From contig JASAMV010002291.1 of NCBI GenBank assembly GCA_030248065.1, positions 1 through 64,000 on the forward strand: 64,000 nucleotides of DNA. The letters are read 5' to 3'. Made by a program: the position numbers and the translations under genes. This DNA is from Rhynchonema sp. JSB1_4 (taxonomy: Eukaryota > Nematoda > Chromadorea > Monhysterida > Xyalidae). The notes below the pieces were generated by a model that was not told the DNA's origin, did no database searches, and was given only the letters and a program-made list of their open reading frames with translations. Positions 32,763 through 45,291 of the stretch are shown here, piece after piece (the stretch's first letter is position 1; each line of letters opens with the position of its first letter).

Positions 32763-35700
32763 TCACAAATAATAACCGATATCATTCCTGCACAACAAAT
32801 GTCTACACTTGCGCTCCATCTGCCGAACACACACGTACCCGCCGGGTACCATCCATTCTTGCGCAATTGGCTCGTTCTCGTCATCGTGGTGGTCGAACTT
32901 CCTGCAGGAAAAAAGAAAAAGTCAGAATCACATACAAACGTTTATGGAAGCTTTATTATACAGGTCTTTCCCCTGACTTGACACGCAGATCACAATAAGA
33001 TACATGAATGGATAACGATGTGCCTTTTTGGTGGTCCGTTTTGACCTGCTGTCGCAGACGGGCGGTGCACCAGATCATCGTCAGTACAACCGAATGCACC
33101 AGATGGCCAAACATGCGGGAGTCGAATACATTTACTTCGTTCATATCTGATTCTGTATGTTATTCTAAATTCCATATTTATTTCTATCACAAATAAGTTA
33201 AGTGCAGCTCTAATCTGCCAGCACTCTGTGACAGAAGTCTTCAACCACACGACGCATCGCATCTTATTGCCATACCAATTTCGACCATCGTATTTGTCCT
33301 GATATCGTTGTTGATACAAACACTTGAGCGCGGCGTATTTCTGTTGTCCGGGCACAACACTGAACACCAGCCACCGACCATGATGACCCAACAGACAAGG
33401 GGGCCAGTGATCGGTAACCAATTCTGGTGGCGCCGTGAGTGGATCGAGCAGAATCGTGTCGAATTTGATCAGCTGAACAACAGAAAAAGGAGTTTACGCA
33501 AAACTATGGACGATATCAACACTGTTGGATGCAGAAGCTGACCCGCGTAACGATTGCTCCTATTTGACCAACGTGAAATCGGTTCACATTTTTGACCAGC
33601 GTAAAATTTGTGACCGATCCGCGCCAGGCAAGTGTTGCTGTGGCCGATTAAAGCAACGCAAGGATGACAATACCGTAACCTGTTTGCACACCGTCATTCC
33701 ATGTTTGTCGAGTCCGTAATCGAAACGCATAATGGCGATCATCATCGCTCGCTTGTCTGCATCGCCTTTTTGATGCAACACTGTGGCCAACACACGGCCG
33801 TTCTGCCACCACACCTGCAAGGCCGAAGTTGTGCATAGACATGGGGCCGATGACACAGTCGTTATTCCGCACGGACGATATATCAACAACGATTGATTCA
33901 ACCGTATTGTGTGACAATTTTGACCGTACTAAATTTGTCGTAAAAGTTGTTCATTAGGTGTAAAGCTACAACATATTCACGCTGGTCAAAATCAGGTCAA
34001 TCGCAAAATACCATCCGCGTGCGTCCGCGTTGGCATAAAATTGGAACTGCGGCTGTTGGTGGTAAATTCTGATCATAAATCACAAAGACAAGCTCTCGAA
34101 ATAAAAAGGTGTGGATTAATGCCATCCTTTAGCCCGTCCACCCACCCAAGCATCAGTGTTTGGCACCAGTACTCCCTTGACATTGACATAGTCCTGTCTG
34201 TGTGAGTACTGCCACTGGCTGCCCGGCCACGCACAATCCTCAGCCACCGGCAATGGACGGAGATCGAGTCGATTCATGTCCGGCTCGCACTTGCCCAAAT
34301 GCTGGATGGCCTTCGACTGGGACATACGGACGAACAGCTTGGAGAATTGGGTGCTGGCGTCCTCGTAGAGATTCGGTAGTCGGACGGTGTACAGACCTGG
34401 CATGAAATGTGACGTGCATTGGGTACCTCCTTACAGTCGCATCATTGGCAGTGGGCGATCCAGGGCACTGTAAAGAATACTAATTAAATAGCGTGGTTAG
34501 ATAGAACATCACATGTTTAGCAATCCCAAACAGCAAATGGATAGCGTAAATGAACTAAGAGTACTAGATTACGATTACCCCGCAAAGAACCTGTCCGCAA
34601 TTCAAATTGGGAACCTAGGTAAAAAATATAACACGTGACCATCCAGTTTCGACGCAGGAAATATTCCAAACTGCACGTGGAGGACTATTAATTATTATTG
34701 TTACAAAAGAGACGCACGGAGGGCAGAGCAAGCAGAAACATGCTATTATACGTATAGGCAATCCGCCAACTCATGGCACTCAACACGCACAGGCTGCACG
34801 CTACATTACTGCCATCAATTAATGCATCTATTCTCTGCAGCTATCGGTTGAAACATCCCCAAATTTTGCAACAGTGCAGAAAAGTGTTATGGCAAGCAGC
34901 AAATGAAATCCGTATGAATTAAAAAGGGCCATCTCAAAGTATGACACTCACCCAAAGTGTACATTTTGTTTGGAAAATGGCGTGTGCTGCTGCATGCGCT
35001 GTGGATAAAAAGTGCCATGAGCCGATGGATTGCCTATACAAGCCTTGGTCGTGTAAATCTGAGAACTAACACCCTGGTTCCTCTGTGCCGGCGAGGACCC
35101 AGTGGTGCATGGTACCGGGCTTGAAGGCAAATTTTGGACCAGGCTGGTGCACGGTGCTTCCTATATTTTCTACCGACGAATATACAGTGAACTTTTTTGC
35201 GAATTTTTCTGAGATTTAGTAGAGTGACCACTGGTTTCTCACTCAACATGAAACAGTTTTGTTCAGGTTGAGAAACATTTCCCGTGCAAATAGTACAAAG
35301 GTCCGTGAATGTGTATGAGCACTGACAACATTTAGCCAGCGAAGTTTGTCATTTTGACTTGCACTGACAATCTCTGACCAGCGTAATCTGCTCCTTTTCT
35401 TGCACTGACTGTCCTTGACCAGCGTAATTTACCAACCGAATTGACAACGTTCCGACTCGTCGACAGCAATCATGAGCACGGGTGCATGTCGATCAGCACA
35501 GTGCGGATTCAAGAGCATCGCTGCCAGCTTGACCGGACGCTCGAAATCACAGCGGTACATGTTGGCCATCGAAATGTGCGTCATGCCTGAGATCAGTGCC
35601 AAAACACACATTACACATTATCTGATCTCCGGTGTCAAAATTTGACGTACCATCGAATCCCAGCTGTTCATCCCTCATCGACGTGTCAGCGGTGTTTGGT

Positions 35701-38700
35701 CGCAAACTGCACGGCAGAATCGTGACGAATTCGCATTCGCGTTTCTTGATCGGTGACGTGAAATCGCGTTGCGTCCGACTGCCGGTGATGTGCGAATGGC
35801 TGCAGTGATGCGAACGAACAGCAGTGAATTCAGCACGGTTCGGGCTCTTTTCAAACCTGGTCGGTGCATCAGGGCATCGTCAGAGAGAATACACGACAGA
35901 ATGAGAGACCGGTTATCGCACTTGGTAATCGGATTCATAAAGTAAGCATCACCCAAAAAATTAATATTTGACCATGTCAAAAGTACTTTTCTCAATTTGT
36001 CTTGCAAATTGGCATACTTTCTGCGCACTTTAAACGCACTTTGTGGGGTATCCCTCTTTTTTGGACCAACCCTCTCAATCCAGGTATCCGGGTATTCAAT
36101 ATTTGGTATGGCATCCTGAATTTTCGGCCAAGGGTATCCGCGTGTTTGTCATTTTGATGTCCCAACGACACCACTGACCACAGTGATATCGGATTTTTTT
36201 ACTGAATAAAGAAAAAAATCACGAAAAAATTCGAACCGTACGCCCGTCTTCATTCGCTCCTCGCACACAAACAAGACATCCTGTTGTTCATCAATCAACA
36301 CATGACTCGACCGGCCCTGTCCGGTGCACTGGTCGCACGCAATTGGCAGAATGCCAGTGATGTGTTGGAACTCAACAATGTGCAACGGCTCACCGCGGCC
36401 GTATTTTCGCAGGATTGCAGCACGTTGGTGCTCCTGCAATTGTAGGTAACTACCCATGCGAAGCGCCGCGCTTAGGAACCGAATCTGATCTGCTTTTGGG
36501 GTCATCTCGTATGATATAACTTTGATGTTGCCGGGATGGCAGTGCCGTGAAACATTCATGTTGTTTGTGAGAGAGACGAACACAGCACCATGCAGTTTAG
36601 TTCCTGGGAGGGGAGGGGGCCCCCTCGGGTACGTCTGTTCCCCCTCCATGGTACGCCTGCCCCACTGTTCCCCCTCCGGGTACGTCTGCTCCCCCAATTT
36701 TTACCTAAAATAGGCAAATTTTGGCCTAAAATAGGCATTTTTAGGCATAAAATAAGTGATTTTTAGGTCAATGTCGTCAAAAATCGCCAAAATACCCTTT
36801 TTATTGCGATTTTTTCCTAAAAGGGGCAAAAATGAGCCAAATTTTCGATCTCAAAAAATGACTTTTCTCCAAATTTGGGTCCTCCCCCCTTCCGGATCCT
36901 TCCCCCAGGTGGGTACGTCTGTTCCTCCTCCGAAAAAAGGGGGGTACCGCCTGTTCCCCCTCCGGACCAGGAACTACACTGGCACCATGTCTATCGTGCT
37001 GTTCGTCTCTCACGACGGGATACTCATAAATGGAGCCTATTCAGATTGACTGATACAAAAGCATTCACCTGCATGACCGATACGATCACCAAGTTTGATG
37101 TGTGCTGGCTGCCAAAAACTCGACCATGATCACTGAAAAAAGCACCATTCAAAACAAGCAGCACAAAATCAAACCCACCACCAGTGCCAGTTGATCCCTC
37201 ATGCCCCTGCGTCCCCTGTAGCGATACATCGACATACGCGCCCAGTCGTGCTGAACGGAAAAGGGCTACGATCAGAATGGGGCATTGGATTGAATGCTTG
37301 CTTGATCACGTGACTTTTGCACTGTTGATAATGATGAGATTTGTTGATATGGTAAGTATCTAGTTTCGTTGCCTCATGCATTTTTACAGACGCAGGGTAA
37401 CTCCCGTTCGAAGTCGAGGCAGGCAACAAGCTCAACACACAGTCAACAGGCCATATAATAACTGACACGCACAGCTTGTGTGACTGAAACATTCGAAACG
37501 CACACGAGCCTGCTGCGTGGCTTGTTCAATGTGTGTTGAGCTTGTTGCCTGCCTCGACTTTCAACGGGAGATTTCCTGCGGCTGTAAAAATGCATGAGAC
37601 ACCGAAATTAGAAATTCACTACATAAATAAAAATAAATATAAGTAAAAGATGTAAAATGACAGTGGCATAGCCAAGTCGAGAATTGTCGTTTTTATACAA
37701 AATACAAAGTCACGTGACCAAGACAGAGCTGATCAGGAACATCAAGTTCGAGAATGGCTTTGAACGACATATGAAACTTGCGCATCACCTGATCAGCCCC
37801 GAGATAGAGATGATAGATGGTGGCCAAGTTCTTGTTGCCCTTCTTGATGCGTCTGATCTGCCAATCGTGCACTGGTCGTGTGAACGGTTGATAGCCCAAT
37901 TGGGGGTGCGTGAAATAATCGCTCGACAATTCAGTTTCATTATCCGCATCAAATTCACCGATCTTACGCGCGTCCGCCTCGTGATACACCCAGGTATTTG
38001 GCGTGCGAGGCAGCTGGTGCCAGCCTGGAATGCGTGAAATGGTACTTGTGTTTAGGCTGCGATTAGATAAATGCGGAATGGCAAATTTCTGCATTCCGCA
38101 TTCCGCGTTTATCTGCTCACCTTTGCGGAATTTTAAATTTCTGCAAGTAAATTTATGCTTTTGGTCAAACATCTCAGCTGCTGTTTGCGTTAACACGCAA
38201 CATTTTGAGGTCAGCACGCTGGAAGTTGTCATCGTCACCCAAGCAGCACCATTCCGCAAAGGTGAGCAGATAAACGCGGAATGCGGAAATATATTGGTCG
38301 CACAATGACTGTATCAGAATTGGTCAAATTTTGTTCCTGACTCGCAAAGCAGGCTAGTGACGGAGTGGTGACGTTGCGTTGCGCGATCACACACAAAACA
38401 CGTAGTAAAGAGAATGGGTGATATTTTCGAAACGGTGTGAAGGTCAGTTGGGCGTAAAGGTCGGTGTAAAGTTCGGTCGAAAGCTCGGTCGGCGTAGCTC
38501 GGTGTAAACGTGAAACATTGCCTGTTATTAACGTGGAATGTTTCAAGTTTACACCGAGGTCGATCACACTGAGCTGTCGACCGAGCTCTCCACCGACCTT
38601 TACACCCAACTGACCTTTACACCGTTTCGAAAATATCACCCAATGTTTCAGACCTGCGGCAACGTGGTTGATCTGCTAGAGTATTTTCAGCTGAAAATGA

Positions 38701-39264
38701 TTTGTGAGAATCACAAGTAGCACAGTAGTTAAGAGTGACTGAACGTGAAAATCAGGATTGATTTTGATGAATTCTTATATGGTCATTGTGCGACCAATAC
38801 CATTCCGCATTTACCTGCTCACCAATTTCCGCATCCCGCGTTTATCTGCTCACAGTTTAAGAAACTATACACAGCAAGCAAGAGAATCAATCGGTGGACG
38901 GACAAATGAACAGAGCAACATTGAGTTGAAACAAAAGTTCAATCAAAACACACTCGTTTTGTGCTCTGCCCCTTTGGACTGCGCCGCATTTGGGCTGCTT
39001 CAATTGTCAGCCCACCAGGACACCGAAAGCAGAATTACTGCACCCATTATGCATGGTATAGTAAGTAACCAGCAAAGTACACAATCAACAATCAGCCGAC
39101 CACACAGAAAATGTCCAACTTTTGCCAAAAGCCGTTCGTTTATTATTCCAACCGCGTCCCCCGATTTCGATATCGGCCCGCACTAATCGCAACTGATTCG
39201 GTCGCAATTCACGCTGCATTTCCTTCATCGCATCTCGGCCGGCCGCCGCTCGTGATTTGGCCAT
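32763..39264 (-). CDS. unrecognised protein, tandem paralogue B (10 exons, 545 aa)
   Basis: Second copy of the same family. Exons: 39264-39153, 38024-37789, 37250-37179, 36433-36237, 35799-35651, 35586-35437, 34396-34146, 33814-33680, 33472-33276, 32901-32763. Intron phases are the same as in A and C; 545 residues. The N-terminus MAKSRAAAGRDAMKE resembles A and not C. Exons 2, 5, 7 and 9 are nearly identical to those of A, while exons 1, 4 and 10 are well diverged. A splice acceptor (CTGATTCAG ending at 39284) lies 19 nt before the ATG. Introns hold several transposons, including hAT-like elements in introns 3 and 4. The gap to the stop of copy A is only about 420 bp. Confidence 0.82.
36045..36176. 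mobile_element. hAT-like GGTATCC-phrase element, truncated
   Basis: In intron 4 of paralogue B. The right end CCCAACGACACCACTG and GGTATCCGGGTATT phrases match the intact copy at 11177-11600; the left end is missing. Confidence 0.6.
36593..36981. mobile_element. hAT-like GTACGTCTGTTCCCCC element, TSD GCACCATG
   Basis: 389 bp in intron 3 of paralogue B. Ends CAGTTTAGTTCCTGG and CCAGGAACTACACTG, exact 8-bp duplication GCACCATG. The phrase GGTACGTCTGTTCCCCCTCC repeats in the arms; the centre has AAAATAGGCATTTTTAGGC. Confidence 0.9.
37353..37619. mobile_element. long-TIR foldback MITE (TCGTTGCCTCATGCATTTTT)
   Basis: In intron 2 of paralogue B. Inverted arms of roughly 100 bp run from GTAAGTATCTAGTTTCG through GCCTCATGCATTTTTACAG to GAGGCAGGCAACAAGCTCAA, with a short unique loop. 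Confidence 0.7.
38294..38797. mobile_element. mariner-like MITE, TIR TTGGTCGCACAATGAC (copy 3, interrupted)
   Basis: In intron 1 of paralogue B. Exact termini flanked by TA; the element at 38416-38641 is inserted in it. Without that insert the length is about 275 bp, as in the other copies. Confidence 0.82.
38416..38641. mobile_element. GGGTGATATTTTCGAAACGG MITE nested in another MITE
   Basis: 226 bp with ends GGGTGATATTTTCGAAACGG and its complement; the flanks are AAT on both sides (3-bp duplication). Nearly identical to 18169-18394. Confidence 0.78.
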
Positions 39265-39682
39265 GATGATCAGGATCGTCTTGCTGAATCAGGGAAACAG
39301 GAGGGTATGAAACATTGAAAGGGCGAACACTTTGACAGTGAGTTCAAGAAAAATTAGTGGCAGACGAAGGGTTGAAAAGAACAGACACACGACAGAGAAA
39401 GCGTGAGGATAAACAGCCTTGGACAAGAAGAAATCAACAACATTGATATACATGCTCGTCAATTTTATGCAAGTAATCAGCGGGTCTTCCACCTCGGTTA
39501 ACACTCGTAATTGAAAAAGAGGCGATGAATACTTCTGATAGACGTTCTGGATAAATGAAAAAAAAGAAAAATGACAGCAAACTCCAACGAACAGTAAGTA
39601 TTTTTCAATGACAAGATGTGTACTTCATGGATCAACAAAGTAACACAAATTAACTAATCTAATCTAATTAATTTCATCATAA

Positions 39683-42600
39683 TCAAACTTCGACGTCAAC
39701 CAGTTCGGACAAAAAACGTCCACAATCACTCCTCATCAACACGTGTTTGCTATCATGCTTCGCCAGACGTGTGCAAATGTGCCCACCCGGTACCATCCAT
39801 TCCTGCGCAATATTGCTTGCATCTTCGTCCAAGCAGTGAACCTGCCTGAAGAAAAAAGTGCGGGATATTCGATATTTTGTTCCTAAATCAGCACCGCATG
39901 GTCGCGAAAGTGAAACGCAATCACTAACTTTCTGAATCATATCAAAAAGGTATACATAAAGAGCAGAGCACACCTACCATTCATTCTTGTCGAATTCGCC
40001 CTTGTGTTTCTGTTGATACAAACATTTGAGCGCGGCGTATTTCTGTTGACCGGGCACAACACTGAACACCAGCCATCGACCATGATGCCCCAACAGACAA
40101 GGGGGCCAGTGCGCACCGTCACTAAACAGTGCACGCGGCACGGTTGATGGATCGAACAGAACCGTGTCGAATTTGGTGAGCTGTACACAACGCAACACAC
40201 AACGTCAATTCATACAAATTCAGAAGAGAACACGAAGGGATGATTATCAAAAAATATGAACTTTGAAAGCAAATCCAATGCGCTGGTCGAGTATAGTGCG
40301 CCAACTCAATTACAAAATACAGCTCGAATAAAATTTGTCTGTGCCCAAGCCCAGTTCACGCCAAATACAAGCTGATGGACTTGCCTTCATAGTTGATACG
40401 GCCCAAACTATTTTTTCCTTTATTAACCAACCTTTTTACACTCAAAACGTCCCCTGGCACCAAATTCATTATCGACTCGCACGTAATCGAATCGCATCAG
40501 CGCAATCATAATCGCTTGATTTTGGCCTAAATCACAACTTGTTCCTTTTTGATGCAACACCGTCGCCAACATACGACCGTTGTGCCACCAGACCTGCACG
40601 GAAATGACAAGCTTTCTTACTGCACAGAAAAGAAGGTGCCATGGACACAAAGACAATTTTAAGGCCAGACTTTTAGGTGTGACCGGCAGCAAAACTTTTA
40701 GATCCAAACGCCAATATTTTTAATGCAAAAATCTTATCTACAGTGAATGAACCGGGTAAAGAATTTTTGCTCCCTAGCTGGAAGAATGGTAAAAAGTAGC
40801 ATATAGACATTCAACATAAAATAGTTCATTGTTGAAATGACGGAGGGACACTAAATTACAAGAATCCCACTGTTTCACATTTCACTCCGTACGCACCCAA
40901 GCATCAGTGTTTGGCACCAACACCCCCTTGACATTGACATAGTCCTGTCTGTGTGAGTACTGCCACTGGCTGCCCGGCCACACACAATCCTCAGCCACCG
41001 GCAATGGACGGAGATCGAGTCGATTCATGTCCGGCTCGCACTTGACAAGATGTTTCAATGCTCTAGACTCGGACATGCAGTCCAATTTGGCCATGTACGC
41101 ATTTAGTTCGTCGTGAAGGTTAGGCAGACGAGCCGTGTACAAACCTGGTGGGTTGGTGACTGTATTGGTCCTCACTTCAGTTTTGACACCAGCCTTAGTT
41201 TATTCCAAAGTCACGTGACTTTTCTTAAACTTTTTCATATTATTCATTTATACGAGTCGACAATTATCGATGCCACTAATCTCGACCAACTAAAGTTATA
41301 CCCAATCCGTTAACACACAACTTTTGTCGGAAAATTTATTGGCACCAGTAAAACTCAAAACACCCTCAATTCGAAGACCAAGACAGATCCGATCAATTAG
41401 CTTGGCACCACGGTTTGTACCAATAACTGACCGAATCTGTTGTGATCTGATTCGTCCAGAACCACCATAAACTCGGCCAAATGCCCGTCCATCCGCCAGC
41501 TAGTGCACCGAGGCACCACCAACATCGCTGACACTTTCATCTTGGCAGGTAAATCACATCGGAACATCAGTGGAACGGAAATGTGCGTGAAACCTGAAAG
41601 AATTGCCGCCTGCCTTCAAAACCGAGAATTGATCGGCGACCGAATTTGAGCTCGCTAAGTGGAACATTCACCGTACAACGCGGTAATCGTTTCTTGTCAT
41701 AGGCTGCAGCCAGAGGTCAGGGTCAGAATAATGTAACAGCCATGAAGTCCGCCCGTTTCGGCCCGTTTTCCCAGACTGGCGAGGTGCCAGTCGTCGTCGG
41801 ACACCTCTGGCCAATTGACCTCCAAAAGCACCACGAGCAGATCTTATTGATCATGTAATGTAAAACATCACTTGCTTCGCACAATCCAAACAATCCCCCA
41901 CCATCAGTGATGTAGTTGGTCCGAGCAAGAAAGCTAGCTAACTGGAGGGGTCCGGCGCAAGAAAGCTAGCTAGCTAGCCGGGTACCCCGATTTGGGGGGT
42001 ATCGCCCAAGAAGAAAAAAAGGGAGAAAAAAAATGAAATAATTTAAAAAAAAACTCAAAAAAAATGCGTATTTTTGTACACGTGTGAGAAAATTTGAACG
42101 AATTTGACCATTTTGGCCCATAAAATGGTCATTTTGGTACTAAAATCAACACTTTTTTTACTTGGTGACCGGAGCAAGAAAGCTAGCTAGCCAGTTTGGG
42201 GGGGGTATGGCTTTCGGAGCAAGAAAGCTACCTAGCATTTGGGGGGTAATACCCCCCATACCCCCCAAACCACATCACTGCCCACCATCAAATCCCAAAT
42301 GTTCGTCTCGCATCGCCGAATCAGCCGGATTCGGTCGCAAACTGCACGGCAGAATCGTGACGAATTCGCATTCGCGTTTCTTGATCGGTGACGTGAAATC
42401 GCGTTGAGTTCGGCTGCCGGTGATGTGCGAATGGCTGCAACCAACGGAAGGTCACTAGTATGTCTGTGACCACGGTGAGACAAACAGGTTACTCTTACGC
42501 TCCTGTACATGCAGTTCAAAAGCCAGATTTTTTGAGATCAAGTGCGACGTGGCTCTGATGGTGGTGAGCAGCTACAGAATACACTCTGGTCGGTTTACTG

Positions 42601-45291
42601 TAAAACGGCATAGTCGACTTCCATTCACAGTGAAACACTACATAGAGAATGTTGCGTGGATAACCACAGCAGCGAAAAAATAATTGCGAGCCAGAACTCG
42701 AACCCCGACGCGACTGTATGTCGATTAAATTCAAGCCGAATGATTCAATACAAGTTGAAACAAAAATAGGTGTCAAGACACTCTGGTCAAACAAAATTAA
42801 GCTGATAACCAACCGTGCGCCCATCTTCATTCGTTCTTCACACACAAACAACGTGTCCTGTTGTTCATCAATCAACACATGACTCGACCGGCCCTGTCCG
42901 GTGCACTGGTCGCACGCAATTGGCAACACAGCCGTCAGGTGATCGAATCTGGCGGGCTTCGCTCGGTGACTGCGACCGTGGTAAACGTGCTGGCCATAGA
43001 GCGCAAATAGTTCCGGTAGCGAGTGTTCCTGATAACGATGGACTGGTAGAAGACTTGGTGATCGGATTCGAATCAGGGCTGCCTTCAGAAGGAAGGTGAC
43101 GTGACAGACAGTCTTTCGTCCAAATAAGCAGAGTTGACAAATTTCGAACGGTGTTGCACCGTTGTACATTGTTGTGGCTCTGCCTGCGTACATTTAGTTT
43201 CGGATTGCGTGTTCTTTGTCTCTGTCTGTCCATGATGTCGTCCACCTTCTCGCCCTTTCCTGTCCTGGTTTTGCATTTATTTTTCATTCCCGTAACTTGC
43301 AACCCTGTTTTGTATTTATTTTCATGTCCGTAAACTCCACACCCGGTCTTGTAATTATGCTTCTTCCAGTTAACGTTATTATCTATGTATTATTGAGTTG
43401 GTGCCGACGCAATAAACTAACTAACAAATTTCAAATATCGTTTATCTGTGGTGCAAAAATTGAAGTGACCGACGCAGATCCGATTGGATCATCATGTTTG
43501 AAAACACCGTGCAGGAACATTAATAGTGAACAGGTCAAAACGGATCGATGCTCAAGAATTTCACCAAACGGTCACCAAAAAGAGGATACACTGTGCCCTG
43601 GCGGTGACCGGATACGTGACAGCCCCAGTGGTGTATTTGCCTCTTCCCTTTTTTGTTAGAAAATAAATTTTTCTTCCTATAATAAAAAAAAAAAAAACTC
43701 CATTATTTTAAAAACAAAAATTTTCCAAAAAAAAATTTTTTTTTTAGCTACCCATGAGGGGCGCAACCTACTGTACCACCAAAAATGTGGGGCGGCAACC
43801 TATCTACTGTACCGGCCGAACTAGGGGGACAAAATTTTTAGGTCTAAATATTGATGAACATGTGCTCGTTAAACGTTAATTCCGCGATTTTTCGCCCACT
43901 TGGAGTGAAAAATACCGATTTTATGCCGTTTTGAGCCAAAAATCGCAACCTACTACTGTACCAGCCGGGGGGGGGCGACCGAAGTACCGTACCTAGGGGG
44001 CTCCCCCCAGCTACACCAGTGGACAGCACCAAACGTTCCATGTGACCAACCACCAGTGCACACGCATCATCTCCCCGTCCCACCGTCATGTACTCGTTGC
44101 CACGGTGACGATAGGTGGACATCCGGGCCCAGGCGTGCTGAAACAACGATCGATTTTGTGTTGCGTCATTAGGTGTGCGTCCCACCGGTATTGGGTATCT
44201 TGGAACTTCCTGGCCAGGCGTGCATCCTAATGGCTAAAATATAGTAAAACACGAACAATGGGTGAAAATCGGCACAAAGGACCAAAAACGTGAACGCTTT
44301 TCAGAGACCTTTCGGATTTTGCCCATCCATAGGCCAAAGGCTAGACAATGCTTGTGGCTATAGTCTGCAGCTGCAGCGAAACTGACATTCACGAAATGAC
44401 TGTGGTGCTTCAAAAATGTGTTATAGCTGGCATGATATCAGCATAAAGGATGGAATGCACAATACCTCAACCACTGCTGCTATTGAACCTTAACCTATAG
44501 TTCCTTTATGTCGCAAAACTCACCTGATCAGCCCCGAGATAGAGATGATAGATGGAGGCCAAGTTCTTGTTGCCCTTCTTGATGCGTCTGATCTGCCAAT
44601 CGTGCACTGGTCGTGTGAACGGTTGATAGCCCAATTGGGGATGTGTGAAATAGTCGATCGATAGCTCATTTTCATTATCCGCATCAAATTCACCGATTTT
44701 ATGCGCGTCAGACATGTGGCGAGCTGCAAAACAAGGAAATACAAGTCTAGTTGCCCTTTTTATGGCGACTGGGTCGAGTTAGAATCTCGCATTTTTGGTC
44801 ACTGCGAGAATATTCAGTGCAGTGGTAGGTCGACGAGACATGAATGGTAAGCTTCCGATCAAGCTTTTGACCACAACACAAGGGTACATTTGATCAGTGA
44901 TGTCGTTGAAACCACGTCAGGATACCGGACACCCAAAATAAAAAAATTCGGATTCCCATGGGGATTGCTCCCCAAAATCACGGCTAGGGTGTTCACGGAA
45001 ACCCACGGTGTTCAAAAAGATCTTTGGACGAACACTGAACAAAATCGGCGGGAAGGGCAAAACGGTCACGTTGAGGGGTTTATGCTCGCACAAGAAAGCT
45101 ACGGTTTTCGCAAAAACTTAAGAAGCGGCATGCCCTGAACCGAAAAGTCAGAAAGCCAGATATCCCTGGGTGAAAAAGTGAAGCTACCGGATACTGGGGG
45201 TTAACCCCAACGACCACCAACCGAATTCAAAATGGGGGTTTTCCTTCAACGCGTCCTTTCCAGCTGCAGCTCGCGATGCCGCCATCATCAT
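39683..45291 (-). CDS. unrecognised protein, tandem paralogue A (10 exons, 552 aa)
   Basis: First copy of the family in transcription order. Exons: 45291-45222, 44723-44524, 44137-44051, 43028-42814, 42434-42286, 41593-41432, 41144-40897, 40593-40432, 40180-39978, 39845-39683; phases 1,0,0,2,1,1,0,0,2, 552 residues. It begins MMMAASRAAAGKDALKE, with a splice acceptor (CGATCAG) only 2 nt before the first ATG. Exon 2 carries HPQLGYQPFTRPVHDWQIRR, exon 4 CDQCTGQGRSSHVLIDEQQD, exon 7 GLYTARLP and PGSQWQYSHRQDYVNVKG, exon 9 WPPCLLGHHGRWLVFSVVPG. Cys and Trp are common in the conserved blocks, but there is no complete zinc-finger pattern. Introns 1, 3 and 5 carry hAT-like elements that end 3 to 30 nt from the 5' splice site. 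Confidence 0.82.
41905..42280. mobile_element. hAT-like GCAAGAAAGCTAGCTAG element, TSD CCCACCAT
   Basis: 376 bp in intron 5 of paralogue A. Ends CAGTGATGTAGTTGG and CCAAACCACATCACTG, exact 8-bp duplication CCCACCAT. The right-hand copy of the duplication overlaps the 5' splice site of exon 5 (exon ends 42286). The phrase GCAAGAAAGCTAGCTAGC repeats. Confidence 0.88.
43190..43428 (+). mobile_element. 5'-truncated non-LTR retrotransposon tail (copy 2)
   Basis: Longest of the three copies, in intron 3 of paralogue A, antisense to the gene. It ends TTGGTGCCGACGC, AATAAA and ACTAACTAAC. Aligned with 51530-51660 over GCATTTATTTTTCATTCCCG and CTTGTAATTATG. No reverse-transcriptase sequence is present. 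Confidence 0.6.
43745..44021. mobile_element. hAT-like CTACTGTACC element, degenerate
   Basis: In intron 3 of paralogue A. Phrases CAACCTACTGTACC and CTACACCAGTG at the right end match 15393-17356. The left end TTAGCTACCC is decayed. Confidence 0.6.
44895..45218. mobile_element. hAT-like GGTATCC-phrase element, degenerate
   Basis: In intron 1 of paralogue A. Left end CAGTGATGTCGTTG, right end CCCCAACGACCACC; GGATACCGG and CCGGATACTGG phrases. It ends about 3 nt from the 5' splice site of exon 1 (45222). Confidence 0.6.

Noticed and set aside
34400..35400. Extra exon or RNA gene in paralogue B intron 6
   Set aside because: Exons 6 and 7 join in phase and no conserved structure or homologous block with A or C was found.
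37065..37135. Short open stretch with acceptor and donor in paralogue B intron 3
   Set aside because: Its frame does not fit between exons 3 and 4, and its sequence resembles the dispersed ACCAAGTTTGAT-type repeat motif.
43216..43659. 147-residue plus-strand ORF
   Set aside because: Overlaps a LINE-like 3' tail and intronic sequence of paralogue A; composition is hydrophobic by T-richness and no homology is recognised.
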